Of a stretch of DNA of 64,000 bases, positions 26,870 through 36,748 are shown in pieces (position 1 is the stretch's first letter; each line of letters begins with the position of its first letter). Below the pieces are notes generated by a model. The model saw nothing but the letters and a program-made list of their open reading frames with translations. It was not told where the DNA came from and made no database searches. Source of the stretch: Pseudomonas batumici (GTDB lineage Bacteria; Pseudomonadota; Gammaproteobacteria; Pseudomonadales; Pseudomonadaceae); the NCBI RefSeq assembly GCF_000820515.1, contig NZ_JXDG01000070.1:1-64000 (forward strand). Direction: 5' to 3'. Made by a program: the position numbers and the translations under genes.

Positions 26870-27952
26870 TTACTCGGCGATCAACGCCTCGACCCGCAGG
26901 ATCTGCTCTTGCAGGGTGGCCTTGTCCGCGCAGCGCAGGGTGGCGTGACCGACCTTGCGCCCGACCTTGAACGCCTTGCCATAATGATGCAGATGGCAAT
27001 CGGCGATAGCGATCACCTGTTCCACCGGCGGAACTGAACCGATGAAGTTGAGCATCGCGCTTTCACCGACCTTGGCGGTCGAACCCAGCGGCAGTCCGGC
27101 AATAGCCCGCAGGTGGTTTTCGAACTGGCTGCACTCGGCGCCTTCGGTGGTCCAGTGCCCGGAGTTGTGGACCCGTGGCGCGATTTCGTTGGCCTTGAGG
27201 CCACCATCGACTTCGAAGAACTCGAACGCCAGCACGCCGACATAATTCAGCTGCTTGAGCACCCGGGCGGCATAGTCTTCGGCCAGGGCTTGCAGCGGAT
27301 GGTCGGTGCTGGCCACGGACAGGCGCAGGATGCCGTTGTCGTGGGTGTTGTGCACCAGCGGGTAGAAGCAGGTTTCGCCGTCACGGCCGCGCACGGCGAT
27401 CAGCGAGACTTCCCCGGTGAACGGCACGAAGCCTTCCAGCAGGCAGGCGACGCTGCCCAGCTCGGCGAAGGTGCCGACCACATCGGCCGGGGTGCGCAGG
27501 ACTTTCTGGCCCTTGCCGTCATAACCCAGGGTGCGGGTTTTCAGCACGGCCGGCAGGCCGATGCTGGCGACAGCCGCGTCCAGGTCCGCCTGGGACTGGA
27601 TATCGGCGAAGGCCGGGGTGGGAATCCCCAGGTCCTTGAACATGCTCTTTTCGAACCAGCGATCACGGGCGATGCGCAGGGCTTCGGCGCTCGGATAGAC
27701 CGGCACGAACTGCGACAGGAACGCCACGGTTTCCGCCGGGACACTTTCGAACTCGAACGTCACCAGGTCGACTTCGTCGGCCAACTGACGCAGGTGATCC
27801 TGATCGCCGTAATCGGCGCGCAGGTGCTCGCCCAGGGCGGCTGCACAGGCATCCGGCGCCGGGTCCAGGAAAGCGAAGTTCATCCCCAGCGGCGTACCCG
27901 CCAGCGCCAACATGCGGCCCAGCTGGCCGCCACCGATTACACCGATCTTCAT
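26870..27952 (-). CDS. purK: 5-(carboxyamino)imidazole ribonucleotide synthase
   Basis: ATP-grasp enzyme of 360 residues that carboxylates AIR to N5-CAIR with ATP and bicarbonate in purine synthesis. Visible: MKIGVIGGGQLGRML at the start, RTLGYDGKGQ and FVPFTGEVSLIAVRGRDG for nucleotide binding, and LAFEFFEVDGGLKANEIAPRVHNSGHWT at the active site. Start ATG 27952 has GAGG nine bases upstream; two nearer upstream start codons are too close to it. It begins 11 bp after purE, whose product uses N5-CAIR next. Confidence 0.97.
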   Translation of the reverse strand: MKIGVIGGGQLGRMLALAGTPLGMNFAFLDPAPDACAAALGEHLRADYGDQDHLRQLADEVDLVTFEFESVPAETVAFLSQFVPVYPSAEALRIARDRWFEKSMFKDLGIPTPAFADIQSQADLDAAVASIGLPAVLKTRTLGYDGKGQKVLRTPADVVGTFAELGSVACLLEGFVPFTGEVSLIAVRGRDGETCFYPLVHNTHDNGILRLSVASTDHPLQALAEDYAARVLKQLNYVGVLAFEFFEVDGGLKANEIAPRVHNSGHWTTEGAECSQFENHLRAIAGLPLGSTAKVGESAMLNFIGSVPPVEQVIAIADCHLHHYGKAFKVGRKVGHATLRCADKATLQEQILRVEALIAE

Positions 27953-27963
27953 CGTCATCAACC

Positions 27964-28455
27964 TCAGGCGACGCGCGGGTCTGGATTGTCCAGCACGCTG
28001 TCTGTCTGTTCAGCCCGGAATTTCTTCAGCACGGTATGGAAATGCGGGTGCTTGGCGCCCAGGATGCTCGCCGAGAGCAGCGCGGCATTGATCGCGCCGG
28101 CCTTGCCGATGGCCAGGGTCGCGACCGGAATACCGGCCGGCATCTGCACGATCGACAGCAGCGAGTCGACGCCCGAGAGCATCGCCGACTGCACCGGCAC
28201 GCCCAGCACCGGCAGGTGGGTCTTGGCCGCGCACATGCCCGGCAGGTGGGCCGCACCGCCGGCACCGGCGATGATCACCTCGATCCCGCGCGATTCGGCC
28301 TCTTCGGCGTACTGGAAGAGCAGGTCCGGGGTGCGGTGGGCCGAGACCACCTTCACCTCGTAGGGGATGCCGAGCTTTTCCAGCATATCGGCGGTGTGGC
28401 TAAGGGTGGACCAATCGGACTTGGAGCCCATGATCACGCCAACCAGTGCACTCAT
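27964..28455 (-). CDS. purE: N5-carboxyaminoimidazole ribonucleotide mutase
   Basis: 163-residue enzyme converting N5-CAIR to CAIR. Class I PurE features are intact: VIMGSKSDW, SAHRTPD, IAGAGGAAHLPGM and TLAIGKAGAINAALL. Start ATG 28455 has AGAGG before it. First gene of purEK; a strong hairpin with a T-tract lies only about 46 bases upstream, so transcripts from the upstream promoter must pass it (see the leader entry). Confidence 0.97.
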   Translation of the reverse strand: MSALVGVIMGSKSDWSTLSHTADMLEKLGIPYEVKVVSAHRTPDLLFQYAEEAESRGIEVIIAGAGGAAHLPGMCAAKTHLPVLGVPVQSAMLSGVDSLLSIVQMPAGIPVATLAIGKAGAINAALLSASILGAKHPHFHTVLKKFRAEQTDSVLDNPDPRVA

Positions 28456-28490
28456 CGTCGTGCCTCTTCTCTTGGGCGCCCGCGGGCGCG

Positions 28491-28531
28491 TCAAAAAACA
28501 ACAAGCCACGCGGGAGACCGGCGTGGCTTGT
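28491..28531 (-). terminator. hairpin and T-tract in the purE leader (possible attenuator)
   Basis: Minus strand: an 11-bp perfect stem, ACAAGCCACGC and GCGTGGCTTGT (28501-28511 with 28521-28531), followed by TGTTTTTTGA. It has the form of an intrinsic terminator but lies between the apparent purE promoter and the purE start. A short ORF (ATG about 28536, stop inside purE) begins just before it. Upstream, two hairpins compete for the same GGCCG segment. Confidence 0.6.
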
Positions 28532-28571
28532 CATGCGAATCGGGGCCGGGCGAACCGGCCGAAGGCCGCGC

Positions 28572-28577
28572 AGTATA
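28572..28577 (-). promoter_or_regulatory. candidate -10 element of purEK
   Basis: TATACT on the minus strand, preceded by an inverted repeat (GTGCGTT / AATGCAC, about 28587-28600). Transcription from here would start near 28565 and give a leader of about 110 bases. No good -35 hexamer is evident. Confidence 0.4.
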
Positions 28578-28691
28578 CCGAAAAAAGTGCATTGAACGCA
28601 CCTTTACCGACTATCTGTCGTTTAGCGGATTCCAGCCGCTAAAGGCCGGTTTACCTGACTTTCAGGTCAATCCAGAAACACCACGCACCAC

Positions 28692-28792
28692 CTGTAGGAG
28701 CCGGCTTGCTGCGGGCGGCGTTCCGACGATGATGGCCGCAAGGGCAATGCAAGGCTCAAGGGCCTCATCGCCGGCAAGCCGGCTCCTACAGG
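28692..28792. repeat. REP pair (REPIN)
   Basis: Inverted REP palindromes (TAGGAGCCGGCTTGCTGCGG at left, with a slightly altered tail; ATCGCCGGCAAGCCGGCTCC at right) about 50 bases apart, downstream of the LysR gene and upstream of the purE promoter. Confidence 0.8.
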
Positions 28793-28803
28793 TTTCGCGG
28801 CGC

Positions 28804-29721
28804 TCAGGTAGAACCTGGCGCCTGCGCCGCCGCACCTTCGAGCTTGCGCCACAACAAGCGCACGTTGGCCTTGCGCACCAGCGCGCAGCGATACAGGCGA
28901 ATTTCCAGCGGCACGTGCCATTGCGGCCCGCCGCACACCACCAGTTCGCCCCGCGCCAGCTCCGCCCGGACACTGAGATGCGGCACCCAGGCAATGCCCA
29001 GCCCTTCGAGCGCCATACTCTTCAAACTGTCGGCCATCGCCGTTTCGTAGATCGTGGTAAAGCGCAGATTGCGCTGGCGCAGCAACAGGTTCACCGAGCG
29101 CCCGAGAAACGCCCCGGCACTGTAGGCCAGCAGCGGTACGCTCGCCTCACCCTCCAGGTCGAACAACGGCTGGCCGTCCAGCCCCGTAGCACACACCGGC
29201 AACATCTCGGTCTGCCCCAGGTGCAGGGACGGAAAGATCTCCGCGTCCATCTGCAACGCCGCATCCGGGTCATAGAACGCCAGCATCAAGTCGCAACCGC
29301 CCTCGCGCAACGCATGCACGGCGTCACCGACGTTGGTCGCCACCAGCCGCGTGGCGATGTTCAACCCTTCATTGCGCAACTGCGCGATCCAGCGCGGAAA
29401 GAAGCCCAGCGCCAGGGAGTGCGCCGCCGCCACCTGCATGACTTCGCCCTGCCCGCCTTCCAGGTGATGGAGGTGACGCACCACCTCACCCAACTGCTCG
29501 ACCACCGTACGCGCCGTCACCAGAAACAACTGCCCCGCCGCCGTCAGCTCGATCGGTGTGCGCGAGCGGTTGACCAGGGTCAGCCCCAGCGCCGACTCCA
29601 GGCTGCGAATCCGCCGACTGAAGGCCGGCTGCGTGACGAAGCGGCGCTCGGCCGCCTGGGAAAAGCTGCGGGTCGCCGCCAGGGCACTGAAATCTTCCAA
29701 CCATTTGCTTTCGAGATTCAT
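28804..29721 (-). CDS. LysR-family regulator divergent from aspA
   Basis: 305-residue LysR-type regulator. N-terminal winged helix-turn-helix (KWLEDFSALAATRSFSQAAERRFVTQPAFSRRI), then the effector-binding domain (about 90-300). Start ATG 29721 has the strong site GGAGGAG; the open frame extends upstream without cause. Divergent orientation with aspA and a palindrome in the shared region suggest it regulates the ammonia-lyase or the downstream amino-acid genes; that is inference from position. Confidence 0.9.
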   Translation of the reverse strand: MNLESKWLEDFSALAATRSFSQAAERRFVTQPAFSRRIRSLESALGLTLVNRSRTPIELTAAGQLFLVTARTVVEQLGEVVRHLHHLEGGQGEVMQVAAAHSLALGFFPRWIAQLRNEGLNIATRLVATNVGDAVHALREGGCDLMLAFYDPDAALQMDAEIFPSLHLGQTEMLPVCATGLDGQPLFDLEGEASVPLLAYSAGAFLGRSVNLLLRQRNLRFTTIYETAMADSLKSMALEGLGIAWVPHLSVRAELARGELVVCGGPQWHVPLEIRLYRCALVRKANVRLLWRKLEGAAAQAPGST

Positions 29722-29790
29722 CGGCTCCTCCCGCCAAGCGCACCATTTTGGTTCACACGTCTGCCATACACAACGCGTCACATCCGTATT

Positions 29791-29805
29791 ATGCCGTTTG
29801 TGCAT
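29791..29805. promoter_or_regulatory. candidate LysR-type operator in the LysR/aspA gap
   Basis: ATGCCGTTTGTGCAT is an interrupted inverted repeat (ATGC and GCAT) with the T-N11-A signature of LysR sites, 70 bp before the LysR start and about 100 bp before aspA. Confidence 0.4.
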
Positions 29806-29902
29806 AGGGCAGTGCTGAACAGCATTGGCCCAACAATTCGCCCAAGCCTAGCATTGCCAACGTTCCGGCACCGACCGGGTTCCTATCGAGATGATTTCTA
29901 TC

Positions 29903-31327
<1,425 letters not shown>

Positions 31328-31389
31328 CCTTCAATGCCGGACTGCAACACGCTCACCAGGTCGAGGGACTAGACACCTCTCACCTTTTG

Positions 31390-31423
31390 AGGGCTTGAAG
31401 GTCACTCTTCAGGCCCTTTTTTT
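31390..31423 (+). terminator. intrinsic terminator of aspA
   Basis: Stem AGGGCTTGAAG (31390-31400) with CTTCAGGCCCT (31407-31417), one G-T pair, 6-base loop, then TTTTTT. The remaining gap to the next gene (to 31721) holds a probable -10 (TATAGT near 31535) for the symporter and nothing else recognisable. Confidence 0.85.
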
Positions 31424-31721
31424 ACAACTGGAAAGTGGGAAAAAGGCCCAACCTCGCCCCTGCATTCACAAGAAATACCAGCGCTTTGTCGTCCGTCCTA
31501 CAAACCAGTACAGACGACTGTCGTGCTCATCGGTATAGTGCCGCCCCTCTTCGCGTAAGCGATCCGCGGTACAGCGGCACTGAAACACGCGAAACAACAC
31601 TAAAAACAACCCGCGAAAGCTCGGGACGACGTATCGCCAGCCCACACTGCCCTGCAAGACCGGGTGTAACGCGATATCTCAAACGAGCCGCCTTTGCATC
31701 AAAACAGCGAGGAACCACTCC

Positions 31722-33170
31722 ATGCTCGAAGTCATCAACGACTTCCTCTCAGGGAAAGTACTGATTGCGCTCATTGTCGGGCTCGGTAGCTACTTCACGA
31801 TCCGCTCGCGGTTCGTCCAGTTCCGCCATTTCAGCCACATGTTCACGGTCTTCAAAGAATCCCTGCGCGGCCAGGCCGGCCAACTGAGCTCGTTCCAGGC
31901 CCTGATGCTGAGCCTCGCCGGCCGCGTCGGCGCCGGTAACATCGCCGGTGTCGGCATCGCCGTGACCCTCGGCGGCCCAGGCGCCGTGTTCTGGATGTGG
32001 GTCACCGCACTGGTGGGCATGTCCAGCAGCTTCTTCGAATGCACCCTGGCCCAGGTCTACAAGCGCGCCGATGGCGACGGCCTGTACCGCGGCGGCCCGG
32101 CCTACTACATCCAGCACGGCCTGAAGCTCAAAGGCATGGCGGTGGTGTTCTCGATCCTGCTGCTGGTCACCTACGGCTTCGCCTTCAACGGCCTGCAGTC
32201 GTACACCGTCACCCACTCCCTGCAGAATGCCTTCGGCTTCGCCCCGGAACACACCGGCATCGCCCTGGCCGTACTGCTGGCGATCGTCTTCCTCGGCGGC
32301 ATCAAGCGCATCGCCTCGGTCTCCGACCTGCTGGTCCCGGTCAAGACCCTGGCCTACATCGGCGTCACCCTGTACGTGATCGGCAGCCAGATCGAGCACG
32401 TTCCGGCCATGCTGGAAACCATCTTCAAGAGCGCCTTCGGCCTTGACCCTGCGTTCGGCGGCCTGCTCGGCAGCGCCATCATCATGGGCGTGAAGCGTGG
32501 CGTGTTCGCCAACGAAGCCGGTCTGGGCAGCGCACCGAACGTCGCCGCCGTGGCCGCCGTGAAGCACCCGGGCGCCCAGGGCGTGGTCCAGGCGTTCAGC
32601 GTGTTCCTCGACACCTTCGTCATCTGTACCTGCACCGCGCTGCTGATCCTGCTGTCGGGCTTCTACACCCCGGGCTTCGAAGGTGATGGCATCGTCCTGA
32701 CCCAGAACTCCCTGGCCGCGGTGGTCGGTGACTGGGGGCGTCTGTTCGTCAGCGTCGCCCTGTCGCTGTTCGTCTTCACCTGCATCCTCTACAACTACTA
32801 CCTGGGCGAGAACAGCCTGCAGTTCCTGAGCCGTAACCGCGTCGTGCTGATGGTGTACCGCGGCCTGGTACTGGCACTGATCGTATGGGGTTCGACGCAG
32901 AACCTGTCGACCGTGTTCGCCTTCGCCGACATCACCATGACCTGCCTGGCCTTCGTCAACCTGCTCGCCCTGGCCCTGCTGTTCAAGGTCGGCCTGCGCG
33001 TGATGCGCGACTACGACGCACAACGCAAAGCCGGCGTCGGCCAGCCCGTGTTCGACTCCAGCAAGTTCGCCGACCTGGACCTGGACCTGCAAGCCTGGCC
33101 GACCACCTCGAGCCAGCCTGCTCCACGCGAGCAAGGCGCAGCCCAAGGCGCGCCTGCCACGCAACGCTGA
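31722..33170 (+). CDS. sodium:alanine/glycine symporter (AGCS family)
   Basis: 482-residue inner-membrane carrier with about eleven hydrophobic segments, importing alanine or glycine with Na+ (or H+). AGCS hallmarks are ALMLSLAGRVGAGNIAGVGIAVTLGGPGAVFWMW near the N-terminus and KRGVFANEAGLGSAPNVAAVA in the middle. The C-terminal 40 residues are polar and rich in Gln, Ser and Pro. GAGGA precedes the ATG. It follows aspA and precedes the asparaginase; a related substrate such as asparagine is possible. Confidence 0.92.
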   Translation: MLEVINDFLSGKVLIALIVGLGSYFTIRSRFVQFRHFSHMFTVFKESLRGQAGQLSSFQALMLSLAGRVGAGNIAGVGIAVTLGGPGAVFWMWVTALVGMSSSFFECTLAQVYKRADGDGLYRGGPAYYIQHGLKLKGMAVVFSILLLVTYGFAFNGLQSYTVTHSLQNAFGFAPEHTGIALAVLLAIVFLGGIKRIASVSDLLVPVKTLAYIGVTLYVIGSQIEHVPAMLETIFKSAFGLDPAFGGLLGSAIIMGVKRGVFANEAGLGSAPNVAAVAAVKHPGAQGVVQAFSVFLDTFVICTCTALLILLSGFYTPGFEGDGIVLTQNSLAAVVGDWGRLFVSVALSLFVFTCILYNYYLGENSLQFLSRNRVVLMVYRGLVLALIVWGSTQNLSTVFAFADITMTCLAFVNLLALALLFKVGLRVMRDYDAQRKAGVGQPVFDSSKFADLDLDLQAWPTTSSQPAPREQGAAQGAPATQR

Positions 33171-33179
33171 TCGCTCCCG

Positions 33180-33253
33180 CGGGCGGCGCCCTGCCGCCCG
33201 ACGCGACAGACCTTACCGGGTGGCGTCCTGCCACCCGACGTGACACACCTTGC
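33180..33253 (+). repeat. two tandem 37-bp units, each with a hairpin
   Basis: Unit 1 (33180-33216) and unit 2 (33217-33253) differ by about six mostly compensatory changes. Each begins with an 8-bp stem: CGGGCGGC / GCCGCCCG, and CGGGTGGC / GCCACCCG, both with a 5-base loop. The second stem carries paired changes that keep it base-paired. Lies between the symporter and the asparaginase gene. Confidence 0.7.
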
Positions 33254-33303
33254 GCATGCAGGCATGCTGCGGCGCAAGGTGCATTCGTCCAGGAGAACCC
33301 TCA

Positions 33304-34308
33304 ATGACTTCCGTCTCTTATCCTGCCGCACAGCGCGTCATGGTGCTCTACACCGGCGGCACCATCGGCATGCAGGCCAGTGCCAGCGGCCTGGCCCCGG
33401 CTTCCGGTTTCGAAGCGCGGATGCGCGAACAGCTCACCGGGCAGCCCGGCCTGAGTGTGCCGGACTGGTGTTTTCGTGAAATGGCACCGCTGATCGACAG
33501 CGCCAACATGACCCCCGAGTACTGGCTGCGCCTGCGCGATGCGGTGGTCGAGGCGGTGGACGTGCAACAGTGCGACAGCGTGCTGGTTTTGCATGGCACC
33601 GATACCCTGGCCTACAGCGCGGCGGCGATGAGCTTCCAGTTGCTCGGGCTGCCGGCTCCGGTGGTGTTTACCGGTTCGATGCTGCCGGCGGGCGTGCCGG
33701 ACAGCGATGCCTGGGAGAATGTCTGTGGCGCGCTGGTCGCGTTGGGCCAGGGCCTGGCGCCAGGGGTGCATCTGCACTTCCACGGCGAGATGCTTTCGCC
33801 CACCCGTTGCGCGAAGATTCGCAGCTTTGGGCGGCATCCGTTTGCTGCCCTCAATCGCACGGGCGGCGTGGCAAAGGCGCAAGCCTTGCCGGCGCAGCTG
33901 AACTACTGCCAGGCCCGGCAACTGACGACGGTCGGCGTATTGCCGCTGGTCCCGGGCATCGCCGCCGCGCAGCTGGATGGCATGATCGACAGCGGTATCC
34001 AGGCGCTGGTGCTGGAGTGCTTCGGCAGCGGCACCGGGCCAAGCGATAACCCGGCGTTCCTCGCCAGCCTCCAGCGGGCAGAGAAGCTGGGGATCGTGGT
34101 GGTCGCGGTCACCCAGTGCCATGAAGGCGGTGTCGAGCTGGATGTGTACGAAGCCGGTAGCCGTTTGCGCGGTGTCGGCGTGCTGTCCGGCGGCGGCATG
34201 ACCCGTGAGGCGGTGTTCGGCAAGCTGCATGCGTTGCTGGGCGCCGGTCTGGAGCTGGCTGAGGTGCGGCGGCTGGTCGAGCTGGATCTGTGTGGCGAGT
34301 TGAGCTGA
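33304..34308 (+). CDS. ansA: type I asparaginase
   Basis: 334-residue cytoplasmic-type L-asparaginase releasing aspartate and ammonia. Both threonine motifs are intact: VLYTGGTIGMQ near residues 14-24 and LHGTDTLAYSAAAMS. There is no signal peptide, so it is type I rather than the periplasmic type II. Start ATG 33304 has AGGAG nine bases upstream. Its product aspartate is the AspA substrate encoded 2 kb upstream. Confidence 0.92.
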   Translation: MTSVSYPAAQRVMVLYTGGTIGMQASASGLAPASGFEARMREQLTGQPGLSVPDWCFREMAPLIDSANMTPEYWLRLRDAVVEAVDVQQCDSVLVLHGTDTLAYSAAAMSFQLLGLPAPVVFTGSMLPAGVPDSDAWENVCGALVALGQGLAPGVHLHFHGEMLSPTRCAKIRSFGRHPFAALNRTGGVAKAQALPAQLNYCQARQLTTVGVLPLVPGIAAAQLDGMIDSGIQALVLECFGSGTGPSDNPAFLASLQRAEKLGIVVVAVTQCHEGGVELDVYEAGSRLRGVGVLSGGGMTREAVFGKLHALLGAGLELAEVRRLVELDLCGELS

Positions 34309-34355
34309 ATATCCTGACGGCAAGAGCCACATAAAGACTGCGCCGAACGCAGTCC

Positions 34356-34442
34356 CTGTAGGAGCCGGCTTGCTGGCGATCGCGTCCGCAAGATCGATGC
34401 AAGGCTTACGGGCCTCATCGCCGGCAAGCCGGCTCCCACAGG
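34356..34442. repeat. REP pair (REPIN)
   Basis: Inverted REP palindromes at both ends (GGAGCCGGCTTGCTGGCGAT and ATCGCCGGCAAGCCGGCTCC), downstream of the asparaginase gene. Confidence 0.85.
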
Positions 34443-34518
34443 GTTATGCGGAGCAGCCGATCGGGTGAGCGGCACACAACTTGCTCGATTCCTGCCACGC
34501 CAAAAGCCGGAACCGAGC

Positions 34519-35511
34519 ATGCTCCACTCCCACCTCACCACCCTCAACGCCGTCTCCCTGGTGCTCAACACCTTCCGCGACAAGGGCGTTGCCAGCGATG
34601 CACTGCTGGCCGGCAGCGGCATCAGCGCCGCCGACCTGAGCCGCGCCGACACCCGCATCACCACCAACCAGGAGATGCAGGTGTGCGCCAATGCCGTGGC
34701 CCTGCGCCGGGAAATCGGCCTGGAGTTGGGCCGACGCATGCATGTCTCAGCCTACGGCATACTCGGCTACGCCCTGCTCACCAGTGCCACCTTCGGTGAC
34801 GCCTTGCGCCTGGCCCTGCGCTATCCGGCGCTATTGGGAACACTCTTCGAACTGAGCCTGGAAACCGATGGCGAACGTATCTGGTTCACCGCCGCGGATT
34901 ATCGGGAAAACCCGCAGTTGGCGGTGTTCAACACCGAGCTGTGCCTGGTCTCGCTGAAAGTCATCTGCGACGACCTGCTGGGACACCCGCTGCCCCTGCT
35001 GGCGGCTCGTTTCGAGCACGAAGCGCCGGACTATCAGGCCAACTACAGCGACAGCTTCGACTGCCCGCTGCAATTCTCGGCCAGCAGCAACGCGTTCGCC
35101 TTCGACCCACGCTGGCTGGAGCAACCCTTGCCCCTGGCCGACGCCATTACCCACCAGGCCATGGCCGAGCGTTGTCGCAAGCACAACCTGGAGTTCACCG
35201 GCCGCCAGGCCTGGCTCGGGCGTATCCGCCACTTGCTCGCCGCGCAACTGCACACCGCGCCGGGCCTGGAGGGCCTGGCCGAACAGATGAAATGTTCAGC
35301 CCGCACCTTGCGCCGACACCTCAACGACCTGGGCTGCAGCTATCAGGAACTCCTCGACGAGTTGCGCTTCGAGCGCGCCAAACAACTGCTCGGGGAAGCC
35401 CAGCTACCGATTCACCGCATCGCCGATGAGCTGGGCTTCAGCGAAACCGCCAGCTTCCGTCATGCCTTCGTGCGCTGGAGCGGGGTCAGCCCGAGCCAGT
35501 TCCGTCCCTGA
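34519..35511 (+). CDS. AraC-family regulator with arabinose-binding-like N-terminus
   Basis: 330-residue regulator. N-terminal domain of the OruR/ArgR-like or arabinose-binding-like type (about 15-200), C-terminal AraC double helix-turn-helix (about 235-330) with LEGLAEQMKCSARTLRRHLNDLG and IADELGFSETASFRHAFVRWSG. Start ATG 34519 (MLHSHLTT) fits this subfamily; a longer frame exists. It precedes the acetylpolyamine genes and may control them. Confidence 0.88.
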   Translation: MLHSHLTTLNAVSLVLNTFRDKGVASDALLAGSGISAADLSRADTRITTNQEMQVCANAVALRREIGLELGRRMHVSAYGILGYALLTSATFGDALRLALRYPALLGTLFELSLETDGERIWFTAADYRENPQLAVFNTELCLVSLKVICDDLLGHPLPLLAARFEHEAPDYQANYSDSFDCPLQFSASSNAFAFDPRWLEQPLPLADAITHQAMAERCRKHNLEFTGRQAWLGRIRHLLAAQLHTAPGLEGLAEQMKCSARTLRRHLNDLGCSYQELLDELRFERAKQLLGEAQLPIHRIADELGFSETASFRHAFVRWSGVSPSQFRP

Positions 35512-35704
35512 ATCGAAAAACCCACGCCAACACAGCCCCCGCCCCCCTGTTGCGCCCCCAAAGAACGCCGTCATGTGCTGCCCAGGGGCGAAATCAGGAC
35601 ACATCTTTTGGCCATATCGATCCCCTTTTGGCCGCTCCCGTCATTCTCCCAAAGACGCCAGGCATCAAGAATGAAGCCACGTCCACGCTATCGGAGAACA
35701 ATAA

Positions 35705-36736
35705 ATGCTGACGGTCTACTCAGACGATCACCACCTGCACCACGGCCGCTGCGAGCTGATCGACGGGCAGTTGATGCCCTGCTTCGAAATGCCTTCGCGC
35801 GCCGACCACGTGCTGGCCCGCGTGCAACAGCAGAGCCTGGGCCCGGTGCGCAAGCCCGAGGACTTCGGCCTGGAGCCGATCCGCCGCGTTCACGACGAGG
35901 CCTACCTGGACTTCTTCAAGGGCGCCTGGGACCGCTGGGCCGAACAAGGCCGTGACGGCGACCTGCTGCCCTTCACCTGGCCGGCCCGCACCCTGCGCCA
36001 AGTGATCCCGAAGAGCCTGCACGGTGAACTCGGCTACTACAGCTTCGACGGCGGCGCGCCGATCACCGCCGGCACCTGGCAGGCGGCCTACAGCGCGGCC
36101 CAGGTCGCCCTCACCGCCCAGGCCGAGATCCAGCGCGGCGCGCGCGGCGCCTTCGCCCTCTGCCGACCGCCGGGACACCACGCCGCCAGCGACCTGATGG
36201 GCGGTTACTGCTACCTGAACAACGCTGCCATCGCCGCCCAGGCGTTCCTCGACCAGGGCCATGAAAAGGTCGCGATCCTCGACGTCGACTACCACCACGG
36301 CAACGGTACCCAATCGATTTTCTACGGGCGCAGCGATGTGCTGTTCACCTCGATCCACGGCCACCCGGAAGCCGAGTTCCCGTTCTTCCTCGGCTATGCC
36401 GACGAGCTCGGCGAAGGCGCCGGCGAAGGCTTCAACTTCAACTATCCGCTGGCCGCCGGCAGTGCCTGGGAGCAATGGAGCGCGGCGCTGGAACAGGCCT
36501 GCGGCGAGATCGAACGCTACGCGCCCGACGTGCTGGTGATCTCCCTGGGCGTGGACACCTTCAAGGACGATCCGATTTCCCGGTTCAAGCTCGACAGCCC
36601 GGACTACCTGCGCATGGGCGAACGTATCGCCCGCCTGGGCAAGCCGACGCTGTTCGTGATGGAAGGCGGCTACGCGGTGGAAGAAATCGGCATCAATGCC
36701 GTGAACGTACTCGAAGGTTTCCAATACGCTCAATGA
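35705..36736 (+). CDS. acetylpolyamine amidohydrolase (histone deacetylase family)
   Basis: 343-residue zinc deacetylase. Visible active-site parts: tandem His158-His159 in RPPGHHA, GGYCYLNNAA, zinc ligands Asp195 and His197 in DVDYHHGNGTQ, a third ligand Asp284 in LGVDTFKDDP, and catalytic Tyr323 in MEGGYAVE. The C-terminal DSPDYLRMGERI and the adjacent polyamine-binding protein gene favour acetylated polyamines (acetylputrescine, acetylcadaverine) over protein substrates. The next gene starts 12 bp after its stop, indicating an operon, similar to P. aeruginosa PA0321-PA0323. Confidence 0.92.
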   Translation: MLTVYSDDHHLHHGRCELIDGQLMPCFEMPSRADHVLARVQQQSLGPVRKPEDFGLEPIRRVHDEAYLDFFKGAWDRWAEQGRDGDLLPFTWPARTLRQVIPKSLHGELGYYSFDGGAPITAGTWQAAYSAAQVALTAQAEIQRGARGAFALCRPPGHHAASDLMGGYCYLNNAAIAAQAFLDQGHEKVAILDVDYHHGNGTQSIFYGRSDVLFTSIHGHPEAEFPFFLGYADELGEGAGEGFNFNYPLAAGSAWEQWSAALEQACGEIERYAPDVLVISLGVDTFKDDPISRFKLDSPDYLRMGERIARLGKPTLFVMEGGYAVEEIGINAVNVLEGFQYAQ

Positions 36737-36748
36737 GGAACTAGAAGA

